Origin: Schistocerca nitens
Taxonomy: Eukaryota > Arthropoda > Insecta > Orthoptera > Acrididae
Assembly: GCF_023898315.1 (NCBI RefSeq)
Contig: NC_064614.1
Span: forward strand, 1,052,334,432 to 1,052,398,431
Direction of reading: 5' to 3'
Length of the DNA: 64,000 nt
The notes under the pieces are model-generated. The model saw only the letters and a program-made list of their open reading frames with translations. It ran no database searches and was not told the origin of the DNA. Position numbers and translations under genes: made by a program. Below, one piece after another: positions 10,530 to 19,699 of this stretch (the stretch's first letter is position 1; each line of letters begins with the position of its first letter).

Positions 10530-12180
10530 ACTGTTTATAAAAGATCCAGTTGAGCCGTATGGAAACTGTTGACAGAGCATTTTCCTCTTGAAACAATAAA
10601 CGTATTCACACATATTATAGTGACAGCCTATTTCTTGTACGGTGGTATATTTTATGAAATGTCGGACGTAATAGCTAAGCGCTCTCCGTTGTCTCCAGCA
10701 GCGGATAACTATATTATCAAACATTTTGAAGAGCGTTCATCAAACTTGGCTCTCCTTCGTTCATTTTTGTGTCACGTCTATGTTAAGGACACGTTTATGT
10801 TGTGGCCACATCGGACGTGGCACTTCCTTGAACATATGAACAACGTGCATACTGAAGAATACTCAGTATTATAGAACACTCAGTATAATGTCGTTTATTG
10901 AAACTGAACTACACTTCTCGAACAATCACTATATACACACAAAGAAAACAAGTAACTAGTAGGCGACTATTCATCAAGAGCGTCGGTGAGGTCCGTCGGA
11001 GCTGGTCCTAGCTCGGCGAGGAACTGGCTGTACTGCTGCTGCGCTGGCCTTGTAAAGCCGGCGGCGGTCGGCGGAGTACTCCTACTTCCCTGTGTCTTTG
11101 AGGCGACCTCTGCAGAAAAAGGTTCGCATTAGTCTCTAGCAAATTCTGTTTATTTTTGAAGATTTGTTTTCCTCTTGGTTGCGCCTGTAAGTGCTTGTGT
11201 ATGTTATATGGTACACAGGGGTGTCTTGAGTGTAATCTGAATGGCAGAGGCCGTCTGTGGCAGACGTAACACATAAAAACATCCATTTCAGTGTGGAGGC
11301 TGAGACAGAAGGTACGTTATCGTTTTTATATGTTTTGGTTAAACGGAAGACGGATGGACGTCTCGGACACTCAGCCGTCACACACTGATTTATGTCTTAG
11401 TATGCAGAGTTTTCTTCAGCTAGTCCGACAGAGAACAGATTTAGATACATTGATACACAGAGTAAAAACTGTTTCTGACGAGAAGCACTTGGATACCGAA
11501 ATTAACAATATGAATTACGCGTCCCGAAAGAACGGCTGTAGTTCGTGATAATAACGATAGCGTTCTTCAAGAAAAGAAGGTATGAAAATATTGACCATCA
11601 CGTGATGAGCCACCAACAGCATTCCTTCGTTTCTGCGGTGCTAAATTCTGCAAAAGAGGCAGAGTCTTGGGAAGACAAACTGTAAGACCTTTCGGTCTCC
11701 TACGAAGATAAAGGAACTGCGACGCCCTTTTAAGAAGAGTCTAAAAATTTAAAACATTCCTTGTGAGGGCGGGAGCAATTCCATTCATCAATGCATCTGT
11801 ACCGTTTCCGACCGCAGTCCAGAACATCAGCGATACATAAAGCATCGAGCATTGTGGAAATCTGCAGTTGCTGAGCAGAGACTTAGCGTCAAACATAAAA
11901 CGTTGTTTGAAGAAACAAAAGTTTTGTCAAAGACTACTACATACTGGGATTCTGTAATTGAAGAGGCTATTGAAGTAAAAATGTGTCAGAGGCACCTCCA
12001 CTGTGACAGCGGATATAATTTTAGCGGTGCGTGGAAGCGAGCTCTCAGCGCAGAGAGGAGCGAGAGATATTCGTCGCAATGTTTAGGCTGTTACGAGAGC
12101 GTTGGTGCTATGAGCGCAGACGTAGACGCCATCTGCGACAGCATTACGTAAGTGCTGACCAGTCACAAGCCGTCTATGAG
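10530..12180 (+). pseudogene. Penelope-like element, RT and C-terminal remnants (copy 1)
   Basis: 10569-10870 encodes a Penelope-type RT palm: YFLYGGIFYEMSDVIAKRSP, LSPAADNYIIKHFEE, then VYVKDTFMLWPH, where the catalytic YVDD has decayed to YVKD. After an inserted block (about 10873-11330) the similarity resumes with SHTDLCL (about 11375) and LDTLIHRVKTVSDEKHLDTE. Near 11900-12040 it has KVLSKTTTYWDSVIEEAIEV and CDSGYNFSGAWKRAL, which correspond to the conserved region after the GIY-YIG domain. The GIY-YIG motif itself is not recognisable here. Multiple frame changes make it a dead copy. The homologous copy at 45.2-47.0 kb confirms the domain order. Confidence 0.8.
10873..11330. other. Unclassified insertion within Penelope-like copy 1
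   Basis: The block interrupts the Penelope-like reading between the RT palm and the SHTDLCL segment. It is locally GC-richer (10980-11110). No clear target-site duplication or terminal repeat was found. A solo LTR is one possibility. Confidence 0.35.
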
Positions 12181-12183
12181 CTA

Positions 12184-12845
12184 CGAGGCCTGTTCAGAAA
12201 GTAAGCTCCGATTGATTGCCAAATTGAAACCACAGTGAACATCAGAAATGTTTTACTTGTAACAATTAGCTACACCTTTCAGCTACTTCTCTACGTAGTC
12301 GCCGTTCTGACTTAGACTTTTGTCATAGCGTTGTACCAACTTTTCAATAGCCTCATCATAGAAGGCAGCCGCCAGTGCTTTCCGCCAATTCTCCACGCTG
12401 GCCTACACCTCGTTGTCTGTGTCAAAATGTTGTCTTCAAAGACAGCGGTTCATGTGACCAGAGATGAAACTCAGGGGGAGACAATTGCGGACTGTATTGT
12501 GGGTAATCTCACATTTCCATTTGAAAACGATGCAGGAGCATCTTCATTGCCCCTTCAGAATGCGGCTGAGAATTGTCTTGAAGAAGAAACAGCACGACAG
12601 TTATGTAATGTTAGCTGCATAGCTTCAGGCGAAATTTCTCACCAGGCCCTCGTACTTGGCGGCAGACACTATTTTCTAGACATATTTACGCACTCACTGC
12701 GAGCTCAGAAATGAGAAGAGCGACGTGATGCTAACTGGGGTTATACTAGAGACACTACCCAACACATCTGTGCAAAGCTTTATCGGATTTTCATAGTCGT
12801 TTCCATTTCGCGACCGATCGGAGCTTACTTTCTGAACGCCCCTCG
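12184..12845 (-). mobile_element. Non-autonomous mariner-derived element (662 bp)
   Basis: Inverted ends GTTCAGAAAGTAAGCTCCGA (left) and its match at the right end (12816-12836) are flanked by TA at 12182-12183 and 12846-12847. Just inside the left end, the minus strand encodes a mariner-transposase C-terminus: WRKALAAAFYDEAIEKLVQR, then YDKSLSQNGDYVEK. The catalytic core is gone, so it is an internally deleted derivative needing a helper. It sits between the Penelope-like C-terminal region and its tail. Confidence 0.85.
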
Positions 12846-12847
12846 TA

Positions 12848-13049
12848 TATAAGACCACACCACAGCAGCAGTTAAGTCAGTTGCTCCTGACGAAGACGAT
12901 GGAGCTAATGGTCGAGAGCTCGAGGTTTTACCCTGAATGGTCACGGCAAGAACCATTATCTCCCTGTTTCCACTACACACAAACATTAGCTTATAAACTG
13001 GAGATCGGGTGCGACTGCATAGCGTCCTGCGTGTGAGCCAATCCGACAG
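12848..13049 (+). other. Probable Penelope-like 3' tail
   Basis: GTTGCTCCTGACGAAGACGATGG and the following bases resemble, from memory, the 3' non-coding or last coding bases of locust Penelope-like elements. This is inference only. Confidence 0.4.
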
Positions 13050-13560
13050 TGTGTGTATTCGGCTTACAGGTGAGACAGAGGGACCAGAGTCAGTGTGGGA
13101 GCGAGGCTCTGGTGATTGTTAGGCGTGCTACGGCGGGCGATACCGCGTTACGAGCCTGACCATTGGCGGAGAACGGACAGCGCCCACAGGGACGACGGCG
13201 AGAGGTCGTCGCGAAGCCACAGACCGGCGGACAGGGAGGCCCGCGGACACAGCGGCAGCAGGCGTCGCAACGACCGGCGGCTCCCCTGGGAAATGCCGAG
13301 CAGGCGAGCAGCCGGCGGGAGGGAACAGAGGAAGGGCGGGCGCCGGCCCAGGACAATCACGTTGGCGCCGCTGGCCGGGCTGCTGCCGGGCTGCAGCTGC
13401 CGCCGCCAGATTGCGAGGGCGCACGCGCCGCCACTGAGCCCACGGCTGGCCCCGCTGCTATCTCCTTAGGCGATCTGCAGCAGGTACGCCGATGCGCGGT
13501 TGCCGGTTCCAACAGCGGCGCTGATTTAGCGAATTCCGTGTCCCGTGTCCCGACTTAAAG
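13050..13560. other. GC-rich, CpG-dense island
   Basis: This is the most GC-rich stretch of the window, with many CpG dinucleotides and open frames in several frames on both strands, as expected of GC-rich DNA lacking AT-rich stop codons. A + strand frame (13163-13558) starts only at TTG and has Ala/Gly/Arg/Gln-rich composition with no domain. It could be a promoter island or first exon, a retroelement LTR or 5' region, or simply a GC-rich repeat. Confidence 0.5.
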
Positions 13561-13595
13561 TGTAAGTGACCATTTATAAAGCCCTTTGTCAAATA

Positions 13596-15017
13596 CACTC
13601 CTGGAAATGGAAAAAAGAACTCATTGACACCGGTGTGTCAGACCCACCATACTTGCTCCGGACACTGCGAGAGGGCTGTACAAGCAATGATCACACACAC
13701 GGCACAGCGGACACACCAGGAACCGCGGTGTTGGCCGTCGAATGGCGCTAGCTGCGCAGCATTTGTGCACCGCCGCCGTCAGTGTCAGCCAGTTTGCCGT
13801 GGCATACGGAGCTCCATCGCAGTCTTTAACACTGGTAGCATGCCGCGACAGCGTGGACGTGAACCGTATGTGCAGTTGACGGACTTTGAGCGAGGGCGTA
13901 TAGTGGGCATGCGGGAGGCCGGGTGGACGTACCGCCGAATTGCTCAACACGTGGGGCGTGAGGTCTCCACAGTACATCGATGTTGTCGCCAGTGGTCGGC
14001 GGAAGGTGCACGTGCCCGTCGACCTGGGACCGGACCGCAGCGACGCACGGATGCACGCCAAGACCGTAGGATCCTACGCAGTGCCGTAGGGGACCGCACC
14101 GCCACTTCCCAGCAAATTAGGGACACTGTTGCTCCTGGGGTATCGGCGAGGACCATTCGCAACCGTCTCCATGAAGCTGGGCTACGGTCCCGCACACCGT
14201 TAGGCCGTCTTCCGCTCACGCCCCAACATCGTGCAGCCCACCTCCAGTGGTGTCGCGACAGGCGTGAATGGAGGGACGAATGGAGACGTGTCGTCTTCAG
14301 CGATGAGAGTCGCTTCTGCCTTGGTGCCAATGATGGTCGTATGCGTGTTTGGCGCCGTGCAGGTGAGCGCCACAATCAGGACTGCATACGACCGAGGCAC
14401 ACAGGGCCAACACCCGGCATCATGGTGTGGGGAGCGATCTCCTACACTGGCCGTACACCACTGGTGATCGTCGAGGGGACACTGAATAGTGCACGGTACA
14501 TCCAAACCGTCATCGAACCCATCGTTCTACCATTCCTAGACCGGCAAGGGAACTTGCTGTTCCAACAGGACAATGCACGTCCGCATGTATCCCGTGCCAC
14601 CCAACGTGCTCTAGAAGGTGTAAGTCAACTACCCTGGCCAGCAAGATCTCCGGATCTGTCCCCCATTGAGCATGTTTGGGACTGGATGAAGCGTCGTCTC
14701 ACGCGGTCTGCACGTCCAGCACGAACGCTGGTCCAACTGAGGCGCCAGGTGGAAATGGCATGGCAAGCCGTTCCACAGGACTACATCCAGCATCTCTACG
14801 ATCGTCTCCATGGGAGAATAGCAGCCTGCATTGCTGCGAAAGGTGGATATACACTGTACTAGTGCCGACATTGTGCATGCTCTGTTGCCTGTGTCTATGT
14901 GCCTGTGGTTCTGTCAGTGTGATCATGTGATGTATCTGACCCCAGGAATGTGTCAATAAAGTTTCCCCTTCCTGGGATAATGAATTCACGGTGTTCTTAT
15001 TTCAATTTCCAGGAGTG
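13596..15017 (+). mobile_element. Tc1-type DNA transposon, copy 2 (complete, 1422 bp)
   Basis: Same family and exactly the same length as copy 1. It has TIR CACTCCTGGAAATGGAAAAA at the left and the CACTCCTGGAAATTGAAATA form (reverse-complemented) at the right, with TA at 13594-13595 and 15018-15019. It lies next to the GC-rich island. Confidence 0.96.
13840..14862 (+). CDS. Tc1-type transposase, intact, DD32E
   Basis: This 340-residue protein is nearly identical to the copy-1 protein, with a handful of substitutions (for example RIAQHV here, RISQHV there). It has HTH modules in residues 10-125, a basic GTGPQRR hook between them, and catalytic Asp155, Asp244 and Glu277, with 32 residues between the last two. 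It ends in GGYTLY then TAG. No stop or frameshift is present. An upstream 72-codon extension in the same frame reaches almost to the TIR, but its only starts are non-ATG. Given the element's low divergence, this could be an active enzyme; activity itself is inferred. Confidence 0.94.
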   Translation: MPRQRGREPYVQLTDFERGRIVGMREAGWTYRRIAQHVGREVSTVHRCCRQWSAEGARARRPGTGPQRRTDARQDRRILRSAVGDRTATSQQIRDTVAPGVSARTIRNRLHEAGLRSRTPLGRLPLTPQHRAAHLQWCRDRREWRDEWRRVVFSDESRFCLGANDGRMRVWRRAGERHNQDCIRPRHTGPTPGIMVWGAISYTGRTPLVIVEGTLNSARYIQTVIEPIVLPFLDRQGNLLFQQDNARPHVSRATQRALEGVSQLPWPARSPDLSPIEHVWDWMKRRLTRSARPARTLVQLRRQVEMAWQAVPQDYIQHLYDRLHGRIAACIAAKGGYTLY

Positions 15018-15099
15018 TATTTGACAGTGTGTTATTGGTCTTTTGTAAAAGGCCAGCATTGGCTCGGTATGTATTTACTCCAGCCTCATATTAGTCCCC

Positions 15100-15690
15100 T
15101 CTCTATTCATTTCCTCCCCTTTCCTTTTCTTTGTCCATCTCCTTCTCCTTCCTCAGCCCCTCTATCTATTTCCTCCTTATCGTTACAAAAAATAAAACAC
15201 CTGCAGCCGTCCTTACGATTTTATTTTATTTTGTCACTACCAGTTTCGACGCATCAAATCAAATCGTAAGGACGGCTGTAGGTGCTTTATTTATTGTGAC
15301 GATGGTAAACGGCCGTCGTCCCAGAGACGTCCTGCTAAAAGGATGGACATACAAAATCTTCTCCTTACTCCCCCAAAATCAACCTCCCCATGCCCTCTCT
15401 CTCTCTCTCTCTCTGTCCATCTCCTTTACCCTCCCTCAGTCCATGTCCCCTACCCCTTTCTCTCTGTCCACATCTTTCTTCACCCCTCTCTCTCTACTTC
15501 TATCACCCACCTCTCTCTGTATATCTCCTCCTCGTTCTCTGTCCATCTCCCCTTTTTCCGTTTCTGTCCATTTTACCCTCCCGTCTCTCTGTCCACGTCC
15601 TCTTCCCCCAGATATGAATCCACATGTCTGTCCATCTCGTCATACTCTCTCCTGTCTCCAAGTTATCAATCCCAACTACCATGAGGTACT
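15100..15690 (+). repeat. Pyrimidine-rich low-complexity tract
   Basis: Long C/T-rich stretch with (CT)n runs (about 15397-15413) and many imperfect GTCCATCTCC or CTCTCTGTCCA-like units. The long Ser/Pro/Leu open frames over it are compositional artefacts. Confidence 0.8.
15179..15303. repeat. Short hairpin element, 43-base arms
   Basis: The left arm (15179-15221) and right arm (15261-15303) are inverted copies with few mismatches, including GCCGTCCTTACGATT and its reverse complement, around a 39-base loop. It may be a tiny fold-back MITE within the pyrimidine-rich tract. Confidence 0.75.
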
Positions 15691-15699
15691 GTAGACTAT

Positions 15700-16236
15700 C
15701 TTACGTAAGCGCAGTGTACATTAGATTTGTAGCAGCTTTGCTCAGTTACGAGCATAACCCCAGTACCTGAACGTTAGGTGTGTTCTATACCTATCAGGCA
15801 TTACTTCATAATGATGACTTTTACTGCGTATGCGATCAGATTCTCCTACAGACTGGAAGCGGTGGTCTAGAAACTGAGTGAGGGTACGTAATTGGTCAGG
15901 TAAGCTACGGAATATTTTTGTTCGCTATAGCTATCCTCTTGCGTCCACATAAAAATAAACAATACTTATAGCAAAGCTGATACTGTCAACATCTGATTCA
16001 GGTCTTGTTTGAAAATTTTTATAGCGCAGGAAAATGCATAAAGTAAAATCAAAAAGAAACGCAAAACAAAAATGTATCAAGCATCACTTCAATAACTCAT
16101 CGAACTTCATACAAAACCTTTGCATATTGTATATTAATATTAACAGGAAACTCTTGTGTTTCGCCATGATGAAGAACTTTCTGTTGAGTATGAAATAACA
16201 GCTCTCTCTCTCTATCGGTATATCTATCCATATATA
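15700..16236. other. No recognisable feature
   Basis: AT-rich sequence ending in short CT and TA simple repeats just before the mariner derivative. Confidence 0.5.
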
Positions 16237-17534
16237 CAGGGTGAGTCACCTAACGTTACCGCTGGATATATTTCGTAAACCAAATCAAATACTGACGAAC
16301 CGATTCCACAGACTGAACGTGAGGTGAGGGGCTAGTGTAATTGTTTAATACAAACCATACAAAAATGCACGGAAGTATGTTTTTTAACACAAACCTACGT
16401 TTTTTAAAATGGAACCACGTTAGTTTTGTTAGCACATCTGAACATATAAACAAATACGTAATCAGTGCCGTTTGTTGCATTGTAAAATGTTAATTACATC
16501 CGGAGATATTGTAACCTAAAGTTGACGCTTGAGTACCAATCCTCCGCTGTTCGATTGTGTTTATCGGAGAGCACCGAATTACGTAGGGATCCAAAGGGAA
16601 CGGTGATGGACCTTAGCTACAGAAGAGACTGGAACAGCGCATTACGTCCACATGCTAACATCTTTTTATTGGTCTTTTTCACAGACGCACATGTACATTA
16701 CCATGAGGGCTGAGGTACACGTACACACGTGGTTTCCGTTTTCAATTACGGAGTGGAATAGAGTGTGTCCCGACATGTCAGGACAATAGATGTTCAATGT
16801 GGTGTCCATCATTTGCTGCACACAATTGCAATCTCCGACGTAATGAATGTCGTACACGCCGCAGTACATCTGGTGTAATGTCGCCGCAAGCTGCCACAAT
16901 ACGTTATTTCATATCCTCTGGGGTTTTAGGCACATCACGGTACACATTCTCCTTTAACGTACCCCACGGAAAGAAGTCCAGAGGTGTAAGATCAGGAGAA
17001 CGGGCTGGCCAATTTATGCGTCCTCCACGTCCTATGAAACGCCTGTCGAACATCCTGTCAAGGGTCAGCCTAGTGTTAATTGCGGAATGTGCAGGTGCAC
17101 CATCACGCTGATACCACATACGTCGACGCGTTTCCAGTGGGACATTTTCGAGCAACGTTGGCAGATCATTCTGTAGAAACGCGATGTATGTTGCAGTGCT
17201 CTCCGATACACACGATCGAACAGCGGAGGAGTGGTACTTAAGCGTCAACTTTAGGTTACAATATCTCCGGATGTAATTAACATTTTACAATGCAACAAAC
17301 GGCACTGATTACGTATTTGTTTATATGTTCAGGTGTGCTAACAAAACTAACGTGGTTCCATTTAAAAAAAACGTAGGTTTGTGTTAAAAAACATACTTCC
17401 GTGCGTTTTTGTATGGTTTATATTAAACAATTACACTAGCCCCTCTCCTCACGTTCGGTCTGTGGAATCGGTTCGTCACTATTTGATGTGGTTTACGAAA
17501 TATATCCAGCGGTAACGTTAGGTGACTCACCCTG
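16237..17534 (-). mobile_element. Palindromic mariner derivative with long inverted repeats (1298 bp)
   Basis: The ends are CAGGGTGAGTCACCTAACGT and its reverse complement, flanked by TA at 16235-16236 and 17535-17536. The inverted arms run about 345 bases each (16237 to about 16585 and about 17187 to 17534), with high identity. Between them lie about 600 bases holding only the C-terminal half of a transposase. It cannot be autonomous. Confidence 0.9.
16690..17187 (-). pseudogene. DD41D-type mariner transposase, C-terminal remnant
   Basis: The minus-strand frame reads YIAFLQNDLPTLLENVPLET, then RMWYQRDGAPAHSA, WPARSPDLTPLDFFPWG and LKENVYRD. Between the Asp of QRDGAPAH and the Asp of PLDFF there are 41 residues, the spacing of the DD41D (rosa-like) mariner group. 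The first catalytic Asp and the whole DNA-binding N-terminus are missing: the frame begins directly in the inverted-repeat arm. The last part (toward 16690) is frameshifted. Confidence 0.8.
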
Positions 17535-17567
17535 TATATATATATATATATATAATGTTTCTCTGTA

Positions 17568-17769
17568 GCCGGCCGAAGTGGCCGTGCGGTTAAAGGCGCT
17601 GCAGTCTGGAACCGCAAGACCGCTACGGTCGCAGGTTCGAATCCTGCCTCGGGCATGGATGTTTGTGATGTCCTTAGGTTAGTTCGGTTTAACTAGTTCT
17701 AAGTTATAGGGGACTAATGACCTCAGCAGTTGAGTCCCATAGTGCTCAAAGCTATTTGAACCATTTTTT
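17568..17769 (+). mobile_element. tRNA-derived SINE (family S), copy 2
   Basis: Head with TGGCCGTGCGGTTAAAGGCG and GGTTCGAATCC, then the shared body. The perfect 12-bp target-site duplication TGTTTCTCTGTA is at 17556-17567 and 17770-17781. It sits just outside the right end of the mariner derivative. Confidence 0.95.
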
Positions 17770-17781
17770 TGTTTCTCTGTA

Positions 17782-19500
17782 TGGACTCTACTTCCATGAC
17801 AAGTAATAGCTTTGGTTACATAATAGCGTAATCAACTAATTTTTATTACTTATAACTTGCAGTGTAGTTTTTGTAAGGGCATGTGCAAACTCTGAATGAC
17901 GCACGTTTCCAATTATGTGCAAAACGAACAACTAAATAAACTGAAATACAAAAAAGTCGTCGGCTTCTACTTCCTGTTACATATTCGTTTATGTTTCTTT
18001 CTCTACCACTGATACCAAGACTACCACCAATCGTACCATCTGCTACATCATTTATGTACTGTACCAAAATTACCGGTCTGTAGTTTTGGTAGGGCATACT
18101 TCTACTCCTAACCCACAAGGGGCCGGCGGGCTCTAATGCCCACAGTATTTATTTCCCGACAATAAGTAGTATGTGTACCAATTTCGGTTGAATTTAATCC
18201 AGGGATTTAGGAGCAGCTTTTATCTCGTTGCTTTGCGTGCGCGTGCACATGTCACATATAATTCACATAAATTTAACTCATTTCACACGTTTTGTACACT
18301 TGGTTACCATGTATCTCTAGCAAATTTCACGCTACAGTTTCTGTTTCATTAATCTCAATATTTACGACGTAATACGTCCTGAAGTAAGCGTTAAACAATG
18401 GTATAATGTTTTAAGTACATTCAGCAGAGGATGTGGGTACTGTCTGCGAAATGTGTTGCGAATAATTATCAACAAAAATTTAGTAAATTTAGACATAATG
18501 TATGATGTGACGGTTTCAAGTATCTCAGTGGTTATTCGTCCTAATGGTATTATTTTGCATATACATTCGGTGGGACATGTTCATACTGTCCGCAGTATTT
18601 ACAGTTAGCATTAAATAAGCAATGAGCTAAAACGTGTTGCCTGATGGGATAGTTTTACTGCGACAGCAGTGAAATTGCAGCAAGCGATGAGCATTTTTCC
18701 TTTCAGTATTTTGTGGGTGCTGTCAGTGAGCCAAGCTTATTAAATGTTTCAAATTATGCGTAGAGTTTGTTTCAAGTAATTAACTGCTCCAGTGCTGAAA
18801 CACAGGATTAATAACGTCTAGGGATTCAAGCGCCTCTTTCACACCCACCCGTATGATAGATGCATGGTTCTTATCCCCACAGCGATTCCTTGCAGGCAGT
18901 AGGCGGTATCTGTACGAAATTTGGTTGAAAATGGCCCAGCGGATTAGGAGGAGATGTGACACATACGTACAAATATAAATACACACATCTTTATATGTAC
19001 AGAGTTTTGTTGTCAAAGGTATTCCACAGAAGAGCGTGGGCCTAGGTTTCATAATACGTTCGTTACTCTACAGTTGTCACACCGTTGCTTTAGTGCGTTT
19101 AACCTGTAAAGTCAGGTCGAACTATATTTGGTGTGCATCTACCACCTCAGCGGTCATTTCCGAGTGTAAGAATCACGCAATTCTTCGTAATACAAATCAC
19201 ACTGAATACACATATAGCAATAAGCAGCTACAATCCTATTCAAAGTGGCTGCAACGTACATGAAATAACAAAAGTGGATTAAGAAGTCAATACTTGTTGG
19301 AAAAGTTGATAGTAAGTACATAGAGCTGCAATTGATTCTAAACACATTTCTTTTACAAAGCAAAAATTATTTGCGTGCATATATCCAAGTTTGTTTATGG
19401 ATCAAACAAAGTGTCGAGAGCACATGGCATCAAAAGATACCTATAAACACCTGCGTTTTGTGCCACACCGAATTGGATCACCATTTTCACAGATGCCAGC
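17782..19500. other. No gene; possible LINE 3' tails
   Basis: Two short stretches (about 18168-18215, ACCAATTTCGGTTGAATT, and about 18908-18960, AAATTTGGTTGAAAATGGCC) resemble each other and the 3' ends of some insect LINEs. The resemblance is too short to classify. Confidence 0.35.
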
Positions 19501-19542
19501 AATCTTAGCCATGGCTACGTGGTACTACAGTTCGTGTCATGT

Positions 19543-19602
19543 AAGATGGCGCTTCCGCACATAGAGGCGGGGCAGTGAAGGGATGAGAACTGCGCATGCG
19601 CG
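19543..19602 (+). promoter_or_regulatory. Candidate promoter-like cluster (YY1-like and NRF-1-like sites)
   Basis: AAGATGGCGC (19543-19552) fits a YY1-type core and TGCGCATGCGCG (19591-19602) is close to the palindromic NRF-1 consensus. They lie in a short patch less AT-rich than its surroundings. No TATA box or downstream exon is identified, so this is only a candidate. Confidence 0.3.
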
Positions 19603-19699
19603 GTAGCAGTGAGCGGGCAAATGAAGTCCACGTTGCTGAACTGCGTTGCTACGGACAAGAGTCAGGTTTATTTGCCTGCGGTACATCCTATTATATGTT

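Noticed and set aside
13163..13558. A 131-codon frame in the GC-rich island
   Set aside because: It has a TTG start only and biased composition; open frames on both strands are expected there.
15131..15694. A 187-residue Ser/Pro/Leu-rich frame
   Set aside because: It is produced by the pyrimidine-rich repeat, and several frames are open at once.
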